From Maribacter sp. 4G9 (lineage in GTDB: Bacteria > Bacteroidota > Bacteroidia > Flavobacteriales > Flavobacteriaceae), in NCBI RefSeq assembly GCF_002742265.1, contig NZ_MDGL01000032.1, positions 85,361-149,360 of the forward strand: 64,000 bases of DNA, written 5' to 3'. The position numbers were made by a program, and so were the translations under genes. The notes beneath the pieces were generated by a model. That model saw only the letters and a list, made by a program, of their open reading frames with translations. It ran no database searches and had not been told where the DNA came from. Of the stretch, positions 17,229 to 26,033 are shown in pieces. The first letter of the stretch is position 1. Every line of letters starts with the position of its first letter.

Positions 17229-18032
17229 ATGAGTGAAATCAAGCATATCAGCAGCCTACAGAACCCTTTGGTAAAAAAAGTCCTTTTGCTCAAGGAAAAA
17301 TCCAGGGAACGAAAGAAAACCGGGCTTTTTGTTTTGGAGGGAAGAAAGGAAATCGAACTAGCGATATCTAGTGAGTATCTGCTGGATACGCTCTTATTTT
17401 GTCCGGAATTGATATCAAAAGAGACCTTGGAGGCCTCCCTTGAAATGGAGAAAACCCCTTTGATTTCCGTTAGTACCGAAGTATATGGGAAAATGGCCCA
17501 TAGAAACACCACGGAAGGTGTTATCGCCATTGCCAGAGCGAAGACCCATGAATTGGACACATTTAAACTACATAGCAAAAACCCTTTGATCCTGGTGGCC
17601 GAAGCGCCTGAAAAACCAGGGAATATAGGGGCATTGTTAAGAACGGCCGATGCCGCAAACCTCGATGCGGTATTCATAGCAAACCCAAAAACGGACCTAT
17701 ATAACCCAAATATTATTCGCTCGAGTGTGGGTTGTATTTTCTCCAGAAAGATCGTCCTCACAGATACTACCTCCATCATATCGTTTTTGAAGGAAAACAA
17801 TATTTCCATTTATTGTGCGGCCCTAACGGCTTCCAAACCTTACACCAATGTTGATTTTAAGGGACCTACCGCCATTGTGGTAGGTACTGAGCATAGTGGT
17901 CTTAGTGATGACTGGATTTCAAATTCCAACCAAAATATCCTTATTCCCATGGAGGGGGCTATCGATTCCATGAATGTTTCCGTATCCGCGGCAATACTTA
18001 TCTTTGAGGCGAAACGGCAGCGGTTAGGATAA
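17229..18032 (+). CDS. TrmH/SpoU family RNA 2'-O-methyltransferase
   Basis: This 267-residue SPOUT enzyme probably methylates a ribose in rRNA or tRNA. The N-terminal substrate-binding domain opens with HISSLQNPLVKKVLLL and FVLEGRKEI. The C-terminal knot domain has APEKPGNIGALLRTADAANL (motif 1, with the conserved Asn-Arg), IVVGTEHSGLSDDW (motif 2) and IPMEGAIDSMNVSVSAAILI (motif 3). All three motifs are intact. A TAAATTTG box at 17215-17222 ends 6 nt before the ATG, so a very short leader is possible. The exact target base is not inferable. Confidence 0.92.
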   Translation: MSEIKHISSLQNPLVKKVLLLKEKSRERKKTGLFVLEGRKEIELAISSEYLLDTLLFCPELISKETLEASLEMEKTPLISVSTEVYGKMAHRNTTEGVIAIARAKTHELDTFKLHSKNPLILVAEAPEKPGNIGALLRTADAANLDAVFIANPKTDLYNPNIIRSSVGCIFSRKIVLTDTTSIISFLKENNISIYCAALTASKPYTNVDFKGPTAIVVGTEHSGLSDDWISNSNQNILIPMEGAIDSMNVSVSAAILIFEAKRQRLG

Positions 18033-18069
18033 CAAAAACAATAATCGTTCGTTAATCTCAAAAGCCTAT

Positions 18070-19302
18070 ATGGACCACACCCTTGTTTTTTATTGTATTT
18101 TGACCATTCTCCTAGGGGATTTTGTACTTTCCACAATATTAAACTATCTCAACGCGAAGAAATATAAGGATGCCGTCCCTGCAGTAGTAAGCGACGTCTA
18201 CAATCCTGAGGAATATAAAAAATCACAGGAATACAAATTGGCCAACTATAGGTTTGGTATCGTGACTTCCGTTTTTTCATTGACTCTTATTGTTGGGTTT
18301 TTAATTTTTGGCGGTTTTGGGTTTGTGGATACCATAGTTCGAGGTATAACAGACAACCAAATCCTTCAGGCGCTGTTATTTTTTGGAATCATTATGATCG
18401 GTAGCGATTTTCTGGGTACCCCTTTTTCCTATTATCAGACTTTTGTCATCGAAGAGAAATTCGGTTTCAACAAAACCACAAAAAAAACATTCCTATTGGA
18501 CAAGGTAAAAAGTTGGCTGATGACCATCGTAATCGGCGGAATACTATTGTCCTTGGTTATCTGGTTTTTTCAGTTTGCCGGGAAAAGCTTTTGGCTGTAC
18601 ACGTGGTTGTTAATAGCGCTATTCACCTTGTTCATGAATTTGTTTTACAGCAAATTGATCGTTCCACTGTTCAACAAGCAGGAACCGCTTGAGGCAGGCA
18701 CATTGAAGCGTAAAATAGAGGCTTACGCGAGCAAGGTAGGCTTTGAACTAAACAATATTTTCGTCATCAACGGATCCAAAAGATCCACTAAGGCCAATGC
18801 CTATTTTTCAGGATTTGGAAAGGAAAAAAGGGTTACCCTCTATGACACATTGATCAATGATTTGGAAGAGGATGAGATTGTAGCCGTTCTGGCCCATGAA
18901 ATTGGTCATTACCAGAAAAACCATATCATCTTCAATTTGGTTACATCGGTATTGCTCACGGGCCTTATGTTGTTCATCCTTTCCTTATTCATTAACAACC
19001 CCAGTATTTCCCTGGCCGTTGGTGTTGACCTACCTAGTTTCCATGCAGCATTGATAGGTTTTGGAATTCTATATAGTCCCATTTCTGAACTTACGGGTCT
19101 TTTAATGAATTACTTTTCAAGAAAATTTGAATATCAAGCAGATGATTTTGCAAAAAACACCTTCTCCGCACCTCCCTTGATATCATCCCTAAAGAAACTT
19201 TCAAAAAATAGCTTGAGTAACCTGACGCCCCACCCTACCTATGTTTTTGTCCATTATTCACATCCACCTTTGGTAGAAAGAATCAGAAACTTAAAGGCAT
19301 AA
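18070..19302 (+). CDS. M48 family metallopeptidase, Ste24/CAAX protease type
   Basis: Polytopic membrane zinc protease of 410 residues resembling Ste24p. Several transmembrane helices precede the catalytic motif VLAHEIGHYQKNH, with the first histidine at residue 276. The third ligand is the glutamate of FEYQADDFA, about 80 residues later, followed by HPTYVFVHYSHPPLVERI, a conserved end of the family. Bacterial homologues take part in membrane protein quality control. It lies 38 bp after the SpoU methyltransferase on the same strand. Confidence 0.92.
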   Translation: MDHTLVFYCILTILLGDFVLSTILNYLNAKKYKDAVPAVVSDVYNPEEYKKSQEYKLANYRFGIVTSVFSLTLIVGFLIFGGFGFVDTIVRGITDNQILQALLFFGIIMIGSDFLGTPFSYYQTFVIEEKFGFNKTTKKTFLLDKVKSWLMTIVIGGILLSLVIWFFQFAGKSFWLYTWLLIALFTLFMNLFYSKLIVPLFNKQEPLEAGTLKRKIEAYASKVGFELNNIFVINGSKRSTKANAYFSGFGKEKRVTLYDTLINDLEEDEIVAVLAHEIGHYQKNHIIFNLVTSVLLTGLMLFILSLFINNPSISLAVGVDLPSFHAALIGFGILYSPISELTGLLMNYFSRKFEYQADDFAKNTFSAPPLISSLKKLSKNSLSNLTPHPTYVFVHYSHPPLVERIRNLKA

Positions 19303-19308
19303 TTTTTG

Positions 19309-19339
19309 TTGTCTAACAGTTAGGATTGTGCTAATTTTA
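19309..19339 (+). promoter_or_regulatory. Putative promoter of the RelA/SpoT gene
   Basis: TTG at 19309-19311 and TAATTTTA at 19332-19339 are separated by 20 nt. This fits the Bacteroidota sigma-A pattern TTG-N17-23-TAnnTTTG with the last base changed. The ATG is 8 nt downstream. Confidence 0.4.
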
Positions 19340-19346
19340 ATCAAGT

Positions 19347-21551
19347 ATGACACAGGCTGCAATAGAACAAGAGAACAAGCTGATTGCCCAGGAGTATAAG
19401 GAGCTTCTACGCATTAGTTACCAAACTTTATCGGACGATGATAAAAAACTAATACGAAGTGCCTTTGAGGTTGCCGTTGATGCCCATAAAGACCAACGCA
19501 GAAAATCCGGGGAGGCCTATGTATTCCACCCTATTGCCGTGGCTAAGATTGTAGCTTCGGAAATTGGCTTGGATGCGGTAAGTATTGCTTCCGCCCTTTT
19601 ACATGACGTAGTGGAGGATACGGTATACACCTTGGACGATATCGATCGTATGTTCGGTGAAACCGTAGCCCGTATCGTAGATGGCCTTACTAAAATATCC
19701 CACCTTAAAAAGGATATGAACATCTCCCAACAGGCGGAGAACTTCAGAAAAATGCTATTGACACTTAATGATGATGTAAGGGTAATCATCATTAAAATAG
19801 CCGATCGTTACCATAATATGCTCACCATGGACTCCATGCCGGAGCATAAGCAGGTGAAGATTGCCTCTGAAACTTTGTATATCTATGCTCCGCTGGCCCA
19901 TAGAATTGGACTCTACAATATAAAAACGGAACTGGAGGATTTAAGCTTAAAATATACCGAACCGGAAGTCTACTATGATATCAAAAATAAGATCGAGGAG
20001 AGCAAGGAAGATCAGCAAGCCTACATAGATACCTTTTCCAATATAATAGATAACTCGCTGAAACAGGAAGGGTTAAATTATTATTTAAAAGGCCGGATGA
20101 AGTCCATTTTCTCCATGCGGCGAAAAATGAAGGCCCAAAATGTGGGCTTTGATGAAATCTATGATAAGTTCGCAATCCGGATAATCTATAAATCCGATGC
20201 CAAGAACGAAAAGTTTTTGGCCTGGAAAATTTACTCCATTGTAACCGATCACTTTACCCCCAACCCTGTACGCCTTAGGGACTGGATATCCTCGCCAAAA
20301 TCGACCGGATACGAAGCCCTTCACATCACGGTGATGGGACCCAAAGGAAAATGGGTAGAAGTACAGATCAGAAGCGAACGGATGCACGAAATTGCCGAAA
20401 AGGGTTATGCCGCGCATTTCAAATACAAGCACGGTGAGCAAAAGGAACAGGGCATCGAAGTGTGGCTGAACAAGCTTCAAGAGGCCTTGGAAAATTCGAA
20501 TGCGAATGCGGTCGATTTCGTGGAGGAGTTCAAATTGAACCTTTACTCCAAAGAAATATTCGTATTCACACCAAAAGGGGAATTAAAATCACTTCCAAAA
20601 GGGGCCACACCTCTCGACTTTTCGTTCAACATTCACACGGAAGTGGGCATGCGTACCCGTGGCGCCAAGGTAAATGGCAAACTGGTACCCCTGAATACGA
20701 CCCTTCACAGTGGCGATCAGGTGGAAATCATAACATCTGAACACGCAAAGCCCAACCAAAACTGGTTGGACTATGCCACAACGGCAAGGGCCAGGGCCAA
20801 GATTAAATCGGTTTTACGGGAAGAAAAAAAATCCGTTGCAGAGGAAGGCAAGGAAATTCTCAGAAGGAAATTAAAATCCCAAAAAATTACCTTGAACGAA
20901 GATTCCATCAATAAAATGGTCACCTTTTTCAAACTAAAGACCAGTTTGGACCTTTTCTTTAGGGTAGGTATTGGGTCTATAGACAACCAGATGATTCGGG
21001 ATTTTGCCTCTTCCTACAGCAATGCCTTTATAAGCTTTTTTAAGAATAGGATCAGAAGGAGCCCAGCTCCAGAGGATATCGATCGGGAAGAAATTACCTC
21101 CAAATACGATCTTTTGGTCTTTGGCAAGGAGGAAGAAAAATTGGATTATAAACTTTCACAATGCTGTAACCCCATTCCAGGCGATGATGTGTTTGGCTTT
21201 GTGAGCGTATCCGAAGGAATCAAGGTCCATAAAAAGAATTGTCCCAACGCCATTTCGCTCCAGTCGAATTACGCATACCGAATTATCAGCGCGAAATGGG
21301 TGGATTCCTCACAGGAAGAATTCAAGGCGGATATCCAGCTTACCGGTATAGATAACCTAGGTCTTGTAAGTGAGATTACCGAAGTAATCTCCGATAACAT
21401 GCACGTGAACATGCGCAATCTTAACTTTAGTACGGATGGCGGCACCTTTACTGGCAAAATTACCGTTGTGGTCAAGAACAAGGGCATCTTGAACAAACTT
21501 ACCGAGAACCTGCAACAAATAAACGGTATTGACAAAGTGACCCGACTGTAG
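19347..21551 (+). CDS. rsh: Bifunctional (p)ppGpp synthetase/hydrolase, RelA/SpoT family
   Basis: Makes and degrades the alarmone (p)ppGpp. The 734 residues show the full long-RSH order. The hydrolase HD domain has LLHDVVEDT, with His86-Asp87, and an intact HPIAVAKIV. The synthetase domain has GRMKSIFSMRRKM and the VEVQIRSERMHEIAEKGYAA block. A TGS domain follows (IFVFTPKGELKSLPKGATPL), then the zinc-finger-like SQCCNPIPGDDVFGF with HKKNCPN, and a C-terminal ACT domain. Both catalytic domains look active, as expected for the single long RSH of many Bacteroidota. Fur and purA follow on the same strand, purA being a (p)ppGpp-related GTP/ATP-balance enzyme. Confidence 0.95.
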   Translation: MTQAAIEQENKLIAQEYKELLRISYQTLSDDDKKLIRSAFEVAVDAHKDQRRKSGEAYVFHPIAVAKIVASEIGLDAVSIASALLHDVVEDTVYTLDDIDRMFGETVARIVDGLTKISHLKKDMNISQQAENFRKMLLTLNDDVRVIIIKIADRYHNMLTMDSMPEHKQVKIASETLYIYAPLAHRIGLYNIKTELEDLSLKYTEPEVYYDIKNKIEESKEDQQAYIDTFSNIIDNSLKQEGLNYYLKGRMKSIFSMRRKMKAQNVGFDEIYDKFAIRIIYKSDAKNEKFLAWKIYSIVTDHFTPNPVRLRDWISSPKSTGYEALHITVMGPKGKWVEVQIRSERMHEIAEKGYAAHFKYKHGEQKEQGIEVWLNKLQEALENSNANAVDFVEEFKLNLYSKEIFVFTPKGELKSLPKGATPLDFSFNIHTEVGMRTRGAKVNGKLVPLNTTLHSGDQVEIITSEHAKPNQNWLDYATTARARAKIKSVLREEKKSVAEEGKEILRRKLKSQKITLNEDSINKMVTFFKLKTSLDLFFRVGIGSIDNQMIRDFASSYSNAFISFFKNRIRRSPAPEDIDREEITSKYDLLVFGKEEEKLDYKLSQCCNPIPGDDVFGFVSVSEGIKVHKKNCPNAISLQSNYAYRIISAKWVDSSQEEFKADIQLTGIDNLGLVSEITEVISDNMHVNMRNLNFSTDGGTFTGKITVVVKNKGILNKLTENLQQINGIDKVTRL

Positions 21552-21581
21552 TCAATGATTTAGGAATTGTGTTGCGCAGGC

Positions 21582-21639
21582 CCAATGGCCATTTTTGAGA
21601 AACCATGGGACAAAATTTTTGAGCATCATGGCCCATTGG
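21582..21639. repeat. Inverted repeat in the rsh-fur intergenic region
   Basis: CCAATGGCCAT (21582-21592) pairs with ATGGCCCATTGG (21628-21639) with one bulged base. The loop contains two copies of ATTTTTGAG in direct orientation. There is no T run after the right arm, so it is not a classical terminator. It may be a transcript-end structure or the remnant of a repeat element. Confidence 0.45.
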
Positions 21640-21700
21640 TTTAAAATGGTAAGGCAATAAGGGACTTTGGAAAACTATTGACAAATTCTTGAACAGGCTC

Positions 21701-21733
21701 TTGGAAAGGAATAAAAATTTAACTGTACCTTTG
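21701..21733 (+). promoter_or_regulatory. Bacteroidota-type promoter of the Fur-family regulator
   Basis: TTG at 21701-21703 and a perfect TACCTTTG (TAnnTTTG) at 21726-21733 are 22 nt apart. Transcription should begin near 21740, so the ATG at 21752, not the in-frame TTG at 21689, is the start of the downstream gene. Confidence 0.65.
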
Positions 21734-21751
21734 TACATTAACATAAATTGT

Positions 21752-22207
21752 ATGGCTTCCGAGAAGAATCAGGAAATAGTTAAAAATGTCTTTACCACCT
21801 TTTTGGAGGAAAACGGACATAGAAAAACCCCTGAGCGCTACGCAATACTTCAAGAAATTTATGATAGCGAAGATCACTTCGATATTGAGTCGCTCTACAT
21901 AAAAATGAAGAATAAAAACTACCGTGTAAGTAGGGCCACCCTGTACAATACCATTGAACTGTTGTTGGACTCTAAGTTGGTCCGCAAACACCAATTCGGG
22001 AAAAACCAGGCGCAATATGAGAAGTCTTACTTTGACCGTCAGCACGATCATGTAATTCTTACGGATACCGGGGAAGTCATGGAGTTTTGCGATCCTAGGA
22101 TCCAGTCCATCAAAAAAACGATAGAGGAAGTGTTCGACATTAAGATCAATACACATTCCCTCTATTTTTACGGAGTAAAAAACAATTCAGAAAATACAAA
22201 TAACTAA
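21752..22207 (+). CDS. Fur family transcriptional regulator
   Basis: About 151 residues. The winged-helix domain has the Fur-type recognition segment [20 protein letters not shown] and a preceding [16 protein letters not shown]. The metal-sensing region includes [18 protein letters not shown], which retains histidines but lacks the C-terminal CxxC zinc pairs of classical Fur, so it could be of PerR or Zur-like type. Which metal or oxidant it senses cannot be said. The start is chosen from the promoter position and from alignment ([10 protein letters not shown]). It lies directly upstream of purA (18-bp gap). Confidence 0.88.
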   Translation: MASEKNQEIVKNVFTTFLEENGHRKTPERYAILQEIYDSEDHFDIESLYIKMKNKNYRVSRATLYNTIELLLDSKLVRKHQFGKNQAQYEKSYFDRQHDHVILTDTGEVMEFCDPRIQSIKKTIEEVFDIKINTHSLYFYGVKNNSENTNN

Positions 22208-22225
22208 CCAAGCAAGCTTTTTTAA

Positions 22226-23497
22226 ATGGCAGTAGATTTATTGTTGGGCCTACAATGGGGGGACGAAGGAAAAGGAAAAATCGTTGATGTACTCACAAAA
22301 AATTATGACATAATAGCACGTTTTCAAGGGGGGCCCAATGCAGGTCATACCTTGGAATTCGATGGCATAAAACATGTCCTACATACCATTCCCTCAGGTA
22401 TTTTCCATAAAAATGCCATTAATGTTGTGGGGAACGGAGTGGTAATAGACCCGGTTATCTTTAAAAAGGAAATAGACAACCTAAAAAAGTTTAACCTGGA
22501 TATTAAGACCATCCTGTTGATTTCTAGAAAAGCCCATTTAATCCTACCTACCCATCGTTTGCTGGACGCGGCTTCGGAAGCTGCAAAAGGTAAAGCCAAA
22601 ATTGGATCTACGTTAAAAGGAATAGGTCCTACCTATATGGATAAAACAGGTAGGAACGGCATGCGTGTTGGAGATTTGGAACTGGACGATTGGAAAGAAA
22701 AGTATAGAAGTCTGGCCAATAAGCACGAAGCCATGATCAATTTCTATGATGTGGACATCCAATATGATTTGGCAGAGCTGGAAGCAGATTTCTTTATGGC
22801 GGTAAAGGTGCTCAAGGAATTGACCTTTATCGATAGTGAGGAATATTTATACCAGGCTCAAAAGGCTGGGAAAAAAATATTGGCAGAAGGTGCCCAGGGA
22901 TCTTTATTGGACATTGACTTTGGAACCTATCCTTTTGTGACATCCTCCAATACGACGGCAGCAGGTGCCTGTACGGGATTAGGAATTGCCCCCAACCAGA
23001 TTGGAGGAGTCAAAGGTATTTTTAAAGCCTATACCACTAGGGTTGGCAGTGGACCCTTTCCCACGGAACTTTTCGACGAGGATGGGGAGACCATGGGACG
23101 CGTAGGTAATGAATTTGGGGCAACCACGGGAAGACCTAGAAGGTGTGGTTGGCTCGATTTGGTGGCACTTAAATATGCCGTTAGGATCAACGGTGTTACG
23201 GAATTGATGATGATGAAAGGCGACGTCCTTAGCGGCTTTAAAAAACTGAAGGTCTGCACTGCCTATAATTACAAAGGAAAAAAAATTGAACACCTACCTT
23301 TCAATATTGAGGCCGAAAACGTGACGCCCATATATACAGAAATGGACGGCTGGGCAGAGGACTTGACCAAAATGGAGACGGAAGCTCAGTTCCCAAAGGC
23401 TTTGAAAGAGTATATAGCCTTTTTGGAAAAGGAATTGGAAATACCTATCAAGATTGTTTCCGTAGGACCGGACAGGACCCAAACTATACATAGGTAA
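22226..23497 (+). CDS. purA: Adenylosuccinate synthetase PurA
   Basis: Catalyses IMP + aspartate + GTP to adenylosuccinate, the committed step to AMP. The 423-residue protein carries the P-loop-like GLQWGDEGKGKIVDVL at 8-23 with the catalytic Asp, GGPNAGHTL with the catalytic His, KGIGPTYMDKTGRNGMR, LLDIDFGTYPFVTSSNTTA, and TTGRPRRCGWLD. It is full length and intact. It closes with a strong terminator at 23521-23563 and is probably co-transcribed with the Fur-family gene. Confidence 0.97.
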   Translation: MAVDLLLGLQWGDEGKGKIVDVLTKNYDIIARFQGGPNAGHTLEFDGIKHVLHTIPSGIFHKNAINVVGNGVVIDPVIFKKEIDNLKKFNLDIKTILLISRKAHLILPTHRLLDAASEAAKGKAKIGSTLKGIGPTYMDKTGRNGMRVGDLELDDWKEKYRSLANKHEAMINFYDVDIQYDLAELEADFFMAVKVLKELTFIDSEEYLYQAQKAGKKILAEGAQGSLLDIDFGTYPFVTSSNTTAAGACTGLGIAPNQIGGVKGIFKAYTTRVGSGPFPTELFDEDGETMGRVGNEFGATTGRPRRCGWLDLVALKYAVRINGVTELMMMKGDVLSGFKKLKVCTAYNYKGKKIEHLPFNIEAENVTPIYTEMDGWAEDLTKMETEAQFPKALKEYIAFLEKELEIPIKIVSVGPDRTQTIHR

Positions 23498-23520
23498 GAA
23501 CATAGAATTCATAAATTTTA

Positions 23521-23563
23521 GGATAGCGGTATTGACAAAAGTCGGTATCGCTATCCTTTTTTT
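23521..23563 (+). terminator. Rho-independent terminator after purA
   Basis: A 16-bp stem with three or four wobble or weak pairs, arms at 23521-23536 and 23541-23556 with an AAAA loop, is followed by a T run to 23563. The outer eight pairs, GGATAGCG with CGCTATCC, are perfect. Confidence 0.9.
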
Positions 23564-23605
23564 ATTAAATTACCATTGAAATCAAAGAACTAACGAAACC
23601 CAAAA

Positions 23606-24394
23606 ATGATAAAGCTAAAGTTTCTCCCGATTCTTTTCATAGTAATACTGTCCTGCAAATCCGAAAAAAAAGAGGAACATCCAACCGAAACAACCGAAAA
23701 AGAAACCCCTGAGGAATGGATCGTGTTGTTCGATGGTAAAAGTACCGAAGGATGGCGTGCGTACAATGGTGATGAACTTCCTCCCGGATGGATTGCCAAG
23801 GATGGTGCCCTCACCTTTGATACGGAATTGGGATTGGAACAGGATTATACCGGTGGCAAGGACATTATCTATGGTGCCGAAGAATTTGAAAACTTTGAAC
23901 TCTATTTGGAATGGAAATTACCGGAAGGTGGTAACAGTGGCATTTTTTACCATTTAAAGGAAGGCTATGGCGGTCCGCCAGAAGTGGCTCCGGAATATCA
24001 GCTAATAGACGATGAAAACTATGCCAAGATCCATGATCTTACCTCGTACAACAAAAGCCTGGGCTACACGGAAAAGCCGGAAGAACTAAAACCACTCCAG
24101 CAAACAGCTTCGGATTATGCCATGCACGCCGCTGATGCCAGCAAAAAAACCTTACATCCGGTCGGGGAATGGAATGCTACCAAAATTGTATTTACACCTG
24201 AAAAAGTAGAGCATTGGCTGAACGGCCAAATGGTGCTATCCTTTGTTCCTTGGTCCGAAGATTGGTATGAACGAAAGAATTCAGATAAATGGAAAAATAG
24301 CGAGGACTACGGTAAGTTCAAAACAGGCTACATCGGGCTCCAGGACCATTCCAGTCCCATCTGGTTCAGAAATATCAAAATCAAAAAACTATAA
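23606..24394 (+). CDS. DUF1080 lipoprotein (3-keto-disaccharide hydrolase type)
   Basis: The SPII signal has lipobox IVILSC (Cys17). The mature domain is a concanavalin-like jelly roll of the DUF1080 family, with WIVLFDGKSTEGWRAYNG at its start, PEGGNSGIFYHLKEG in the middle, and VEHWLNGQMVLSF and GYIGLQDHSSPIWFRNIKI at the end. Characterised members act on 3-keto-glycosides produced by Gfo/Idh/MocA dehydrogenases, and the next gene encodes such a dehydrogenase. Location is likely the periplasm or outer membrane. Whether the substrate is a plant, algal or microbial glycan cannot be told. Confidence 0.88.
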   Translation: MIKLKFLPILFIVILSCKSEKKEEHPTETTEKETPEEWIVLFDGKSTEGWRAYNGDELPPGWIAKDGALTFDTELGLEQDYTGGKDIIYGAEEFENFELYLEWKLPEGGNSGIFYHLKEGYGGPPEVAPEYQLIDDENYAKIHDLTSYNKSLGYTEKPEELKPLQQTASDYAMHAADASKKTLHPVGEWNATKIVFTPEKVEHWLNGQMVLSFVPWSEDWYERKNSDKWKNSEDYGKFKTGYIGLQDHSSPIWFRNIKIKKL

Positions 24395-24433
24395 AACATA
24401 CCCCAAAAGGGAAATTAAATTTTCAATAATTTT

Positions 24434-24461
24434 CAGGAGTACCTTTATAGGATTACTCCTG
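24434..24461 (+). promoter_or_regulatory. Hairpin between DUF1080 and Gfo/Idh/MocA genes
   Basis: CAGGAGTA (24434-24441) pairs with TACTCCTG (24454-24461) around a 12-nt loop. No T run follows. It lies 28 nt before the ATG at 24490 and could be a processing or mRNA-stability element that sets different levels of the two gene products. Confidence 0.35.
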
Positions 24462-24489
24462 GCCCATAACTAAAACTAACAACCAACTC

Positions 24490-25950
24490 ATGAAAAAAAG
24501 GGAATTTTTAAAAAAATCGGCCATACTTGCCTCCTCAACGGCCATTATGCCTTCCATATTTTTAGCTTGTAAAGAAGCGGAAAAAGAAATAGAAAAAGCA
24601 CCGTTGACCCGATTAAGAACGGCACATATAGGCGTTGGGAATATGGGAGGGGCAGATTTGATGGATATCTCGTCCCATGCAAAAGTGGATGTTACGGCGT
24701 TATGCGATGTGGATGCCAACAACCTTGCCGCCGCAAAAAAATTACATCCCAATGCAAAAACCTATACCGATTATAGGGTAATGCTGGAAGAACTAGGAGA
24801 TGAAATCGATGCGGTAATTGTGAGTACCCCAGATCACACCCATGCACCGGCTTCCATGATGGCCATGAACATGAATAAACCTGTGTATTGCCAAAAACCC
24901 CTGACCCACTATGTTTCGGAAGCCAGGGCGATGAAAAAGCTGGCGGAAGAAAAAGGCTTGGTTACCCAAATGGGGATTCAAGTGCATTCCTTTTATGACT
25001 ATAAATTGGCCACATTGTTGATACAATCCGGCATCATTGGTAAAGTACATACGGTACATGCGTGGTCGCCCAAAAATTGGGGCTATGATGGTCCAGAACC
25101 TGAAGGAGCAGATCCTGTTCCAGAAAGCTTGGATTGGAATCTTTGGTTGGGAACTTCGGCCGAGAGACCTTACAAAGAAGGGGTGTACCACCCTGGAAAT
25201 TGGAGGAAATTAGTGGATTATGGCTGTGGGACTTTAGGGGACATGGGAGTTCATATTTTCGACACTCCATATAACGCCTTGGAACTGGACGTGCCCAGAA
25301 CCATTAAGAATGAATGTAGGGAACCAAATGGATTCGGTTTCCCGGAAAAAAATATCGTGACCTACGAATTCCCTGGTACCAAACATACCGCAGAATCCTT
25401 AAAATGGATATGGTACGATGGGCCAGGCGCACCGGAAATGCACGAGGACCTTAAATTACCAAATAGTGCTGCTGCCAAGGAAGTAGGTTCCAATTCAGAT
25501 AGCGAGGAATCCGTGGAAGATAAAATATCCTTGGACGCGGGCATTGCTGAAGCAGGGCAACTTCCTGAGCAAGGTGCTATGTTCGTTGGTGATAAGGGTA
25601 GGCTTTTGTTACCACATTTCATGCAGCTACCACAAAAAATTGTGGATGGTGAATATGTGGACATTTCAGAAGAGATTGCACAGGTAGAAAAAGCCAATAA
25701 TATGGGAAAACCTATTAGGGATTACGCTTCGGAGGGACCTAAACATTATCATCAATTTGTGGACGCCTGTTTAGGGGAAGCCGAAACAAGTGCTCCTTTT
25801 TCATATGCTTCCAGACTGACCGAAACTATTTTATTGGGTGTGATTGCAGGAAGATTTCCCAACCAAACGCTTCATTGGGACGCCCAAAATGCAAAATTTG
25901 CCGAAGAGGAGGCCAATCAATATTTGGAAGGGGATTACAGGAATTTCTAA
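24490..25950 (+). CDS. Exported Gfo/Idh/MocA family oxidoreductase
   Basis: A 486-residue NAD(P)-dependent sugar oxidoreductase. The N-terminus has a Tat-like signal (KKREFLKKS) and a possible lipobox FLAC (Cys27), so the folded, cofactor-loaded enzyme would be exported. The Rossmann domain shows AHIGVGNMGG and AVIVSTPDHTHAPA; the family motif appears as KPVYCQKPLTHYVSEAR, containing the expected lysine-proline. Family members of this exported type oxidise the 3-OH of glycosides. It sits between DUF1080 and the haem fusion protein. A terminator at 25976-25997 follows, so the next genes may have their own promoter. Confidence 0.9.
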   Translation: MKKREFLKKSAILASSTAIMPSIFLACKEAEKEIEKAPLTRLRTAHIGVGNMGGADLMDISSHAKVDVTALCDVDANNLAAAKKLHPNAKTYTDYRVMLEELGDEIDAVIVSTPDHTHAPASMMAMNMNKPVYCQKPLTHYVSEARAMKKLAEEKGLVTQMGIQVHSFYDYKLATLLIQSGIIGKVHTVHAWSPKNWGYDGPEPEGADPVPESLDWNLWLGTSAERPYKEGVYHPGNWRKLVDYGCGTLGDMGVHIFDTPYNALELDVPRTIKNECREPNGFGFPEKNIVTYEFPGTKHTAESLKWIWYDGPGAPEMHEDLKLPNSAAAKEVGSNSDSEESVEDKISLDAGIAEAGQLPEQGAMFVGDKGRLLLPHFMQLPQKIVDGEYVDISEEIAQVEKANNMGKPIRDYASEGPKHYHQFVDACLGEAETSAPFSYASRLTETILLGVIAGRFPNQTLHWDAQNAKFAEEEANQYLEGDYRNF

Positions 25951-25975
25951 GCAAGGAATCAGATCAAAACTAAAA

Positions 25976-25999
25976 AAAGCCACGTACCAGTGGCTTTTT
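25976..25999 (+). terminator. Rho-independent terminator after Gfo/Idh/MocA
   Basis: AAAGCCAC (25976-25983) pairs with GTGGCTTT (25990-25997) around GTACCA, followed by a T run. The A run before the stem would allow weak termination in the opposite direction. Confidence 0.85.
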
Positions 26000-26033
26000 T
26001 ATATTTATATTTAATGGCATTTATACCCAAACA

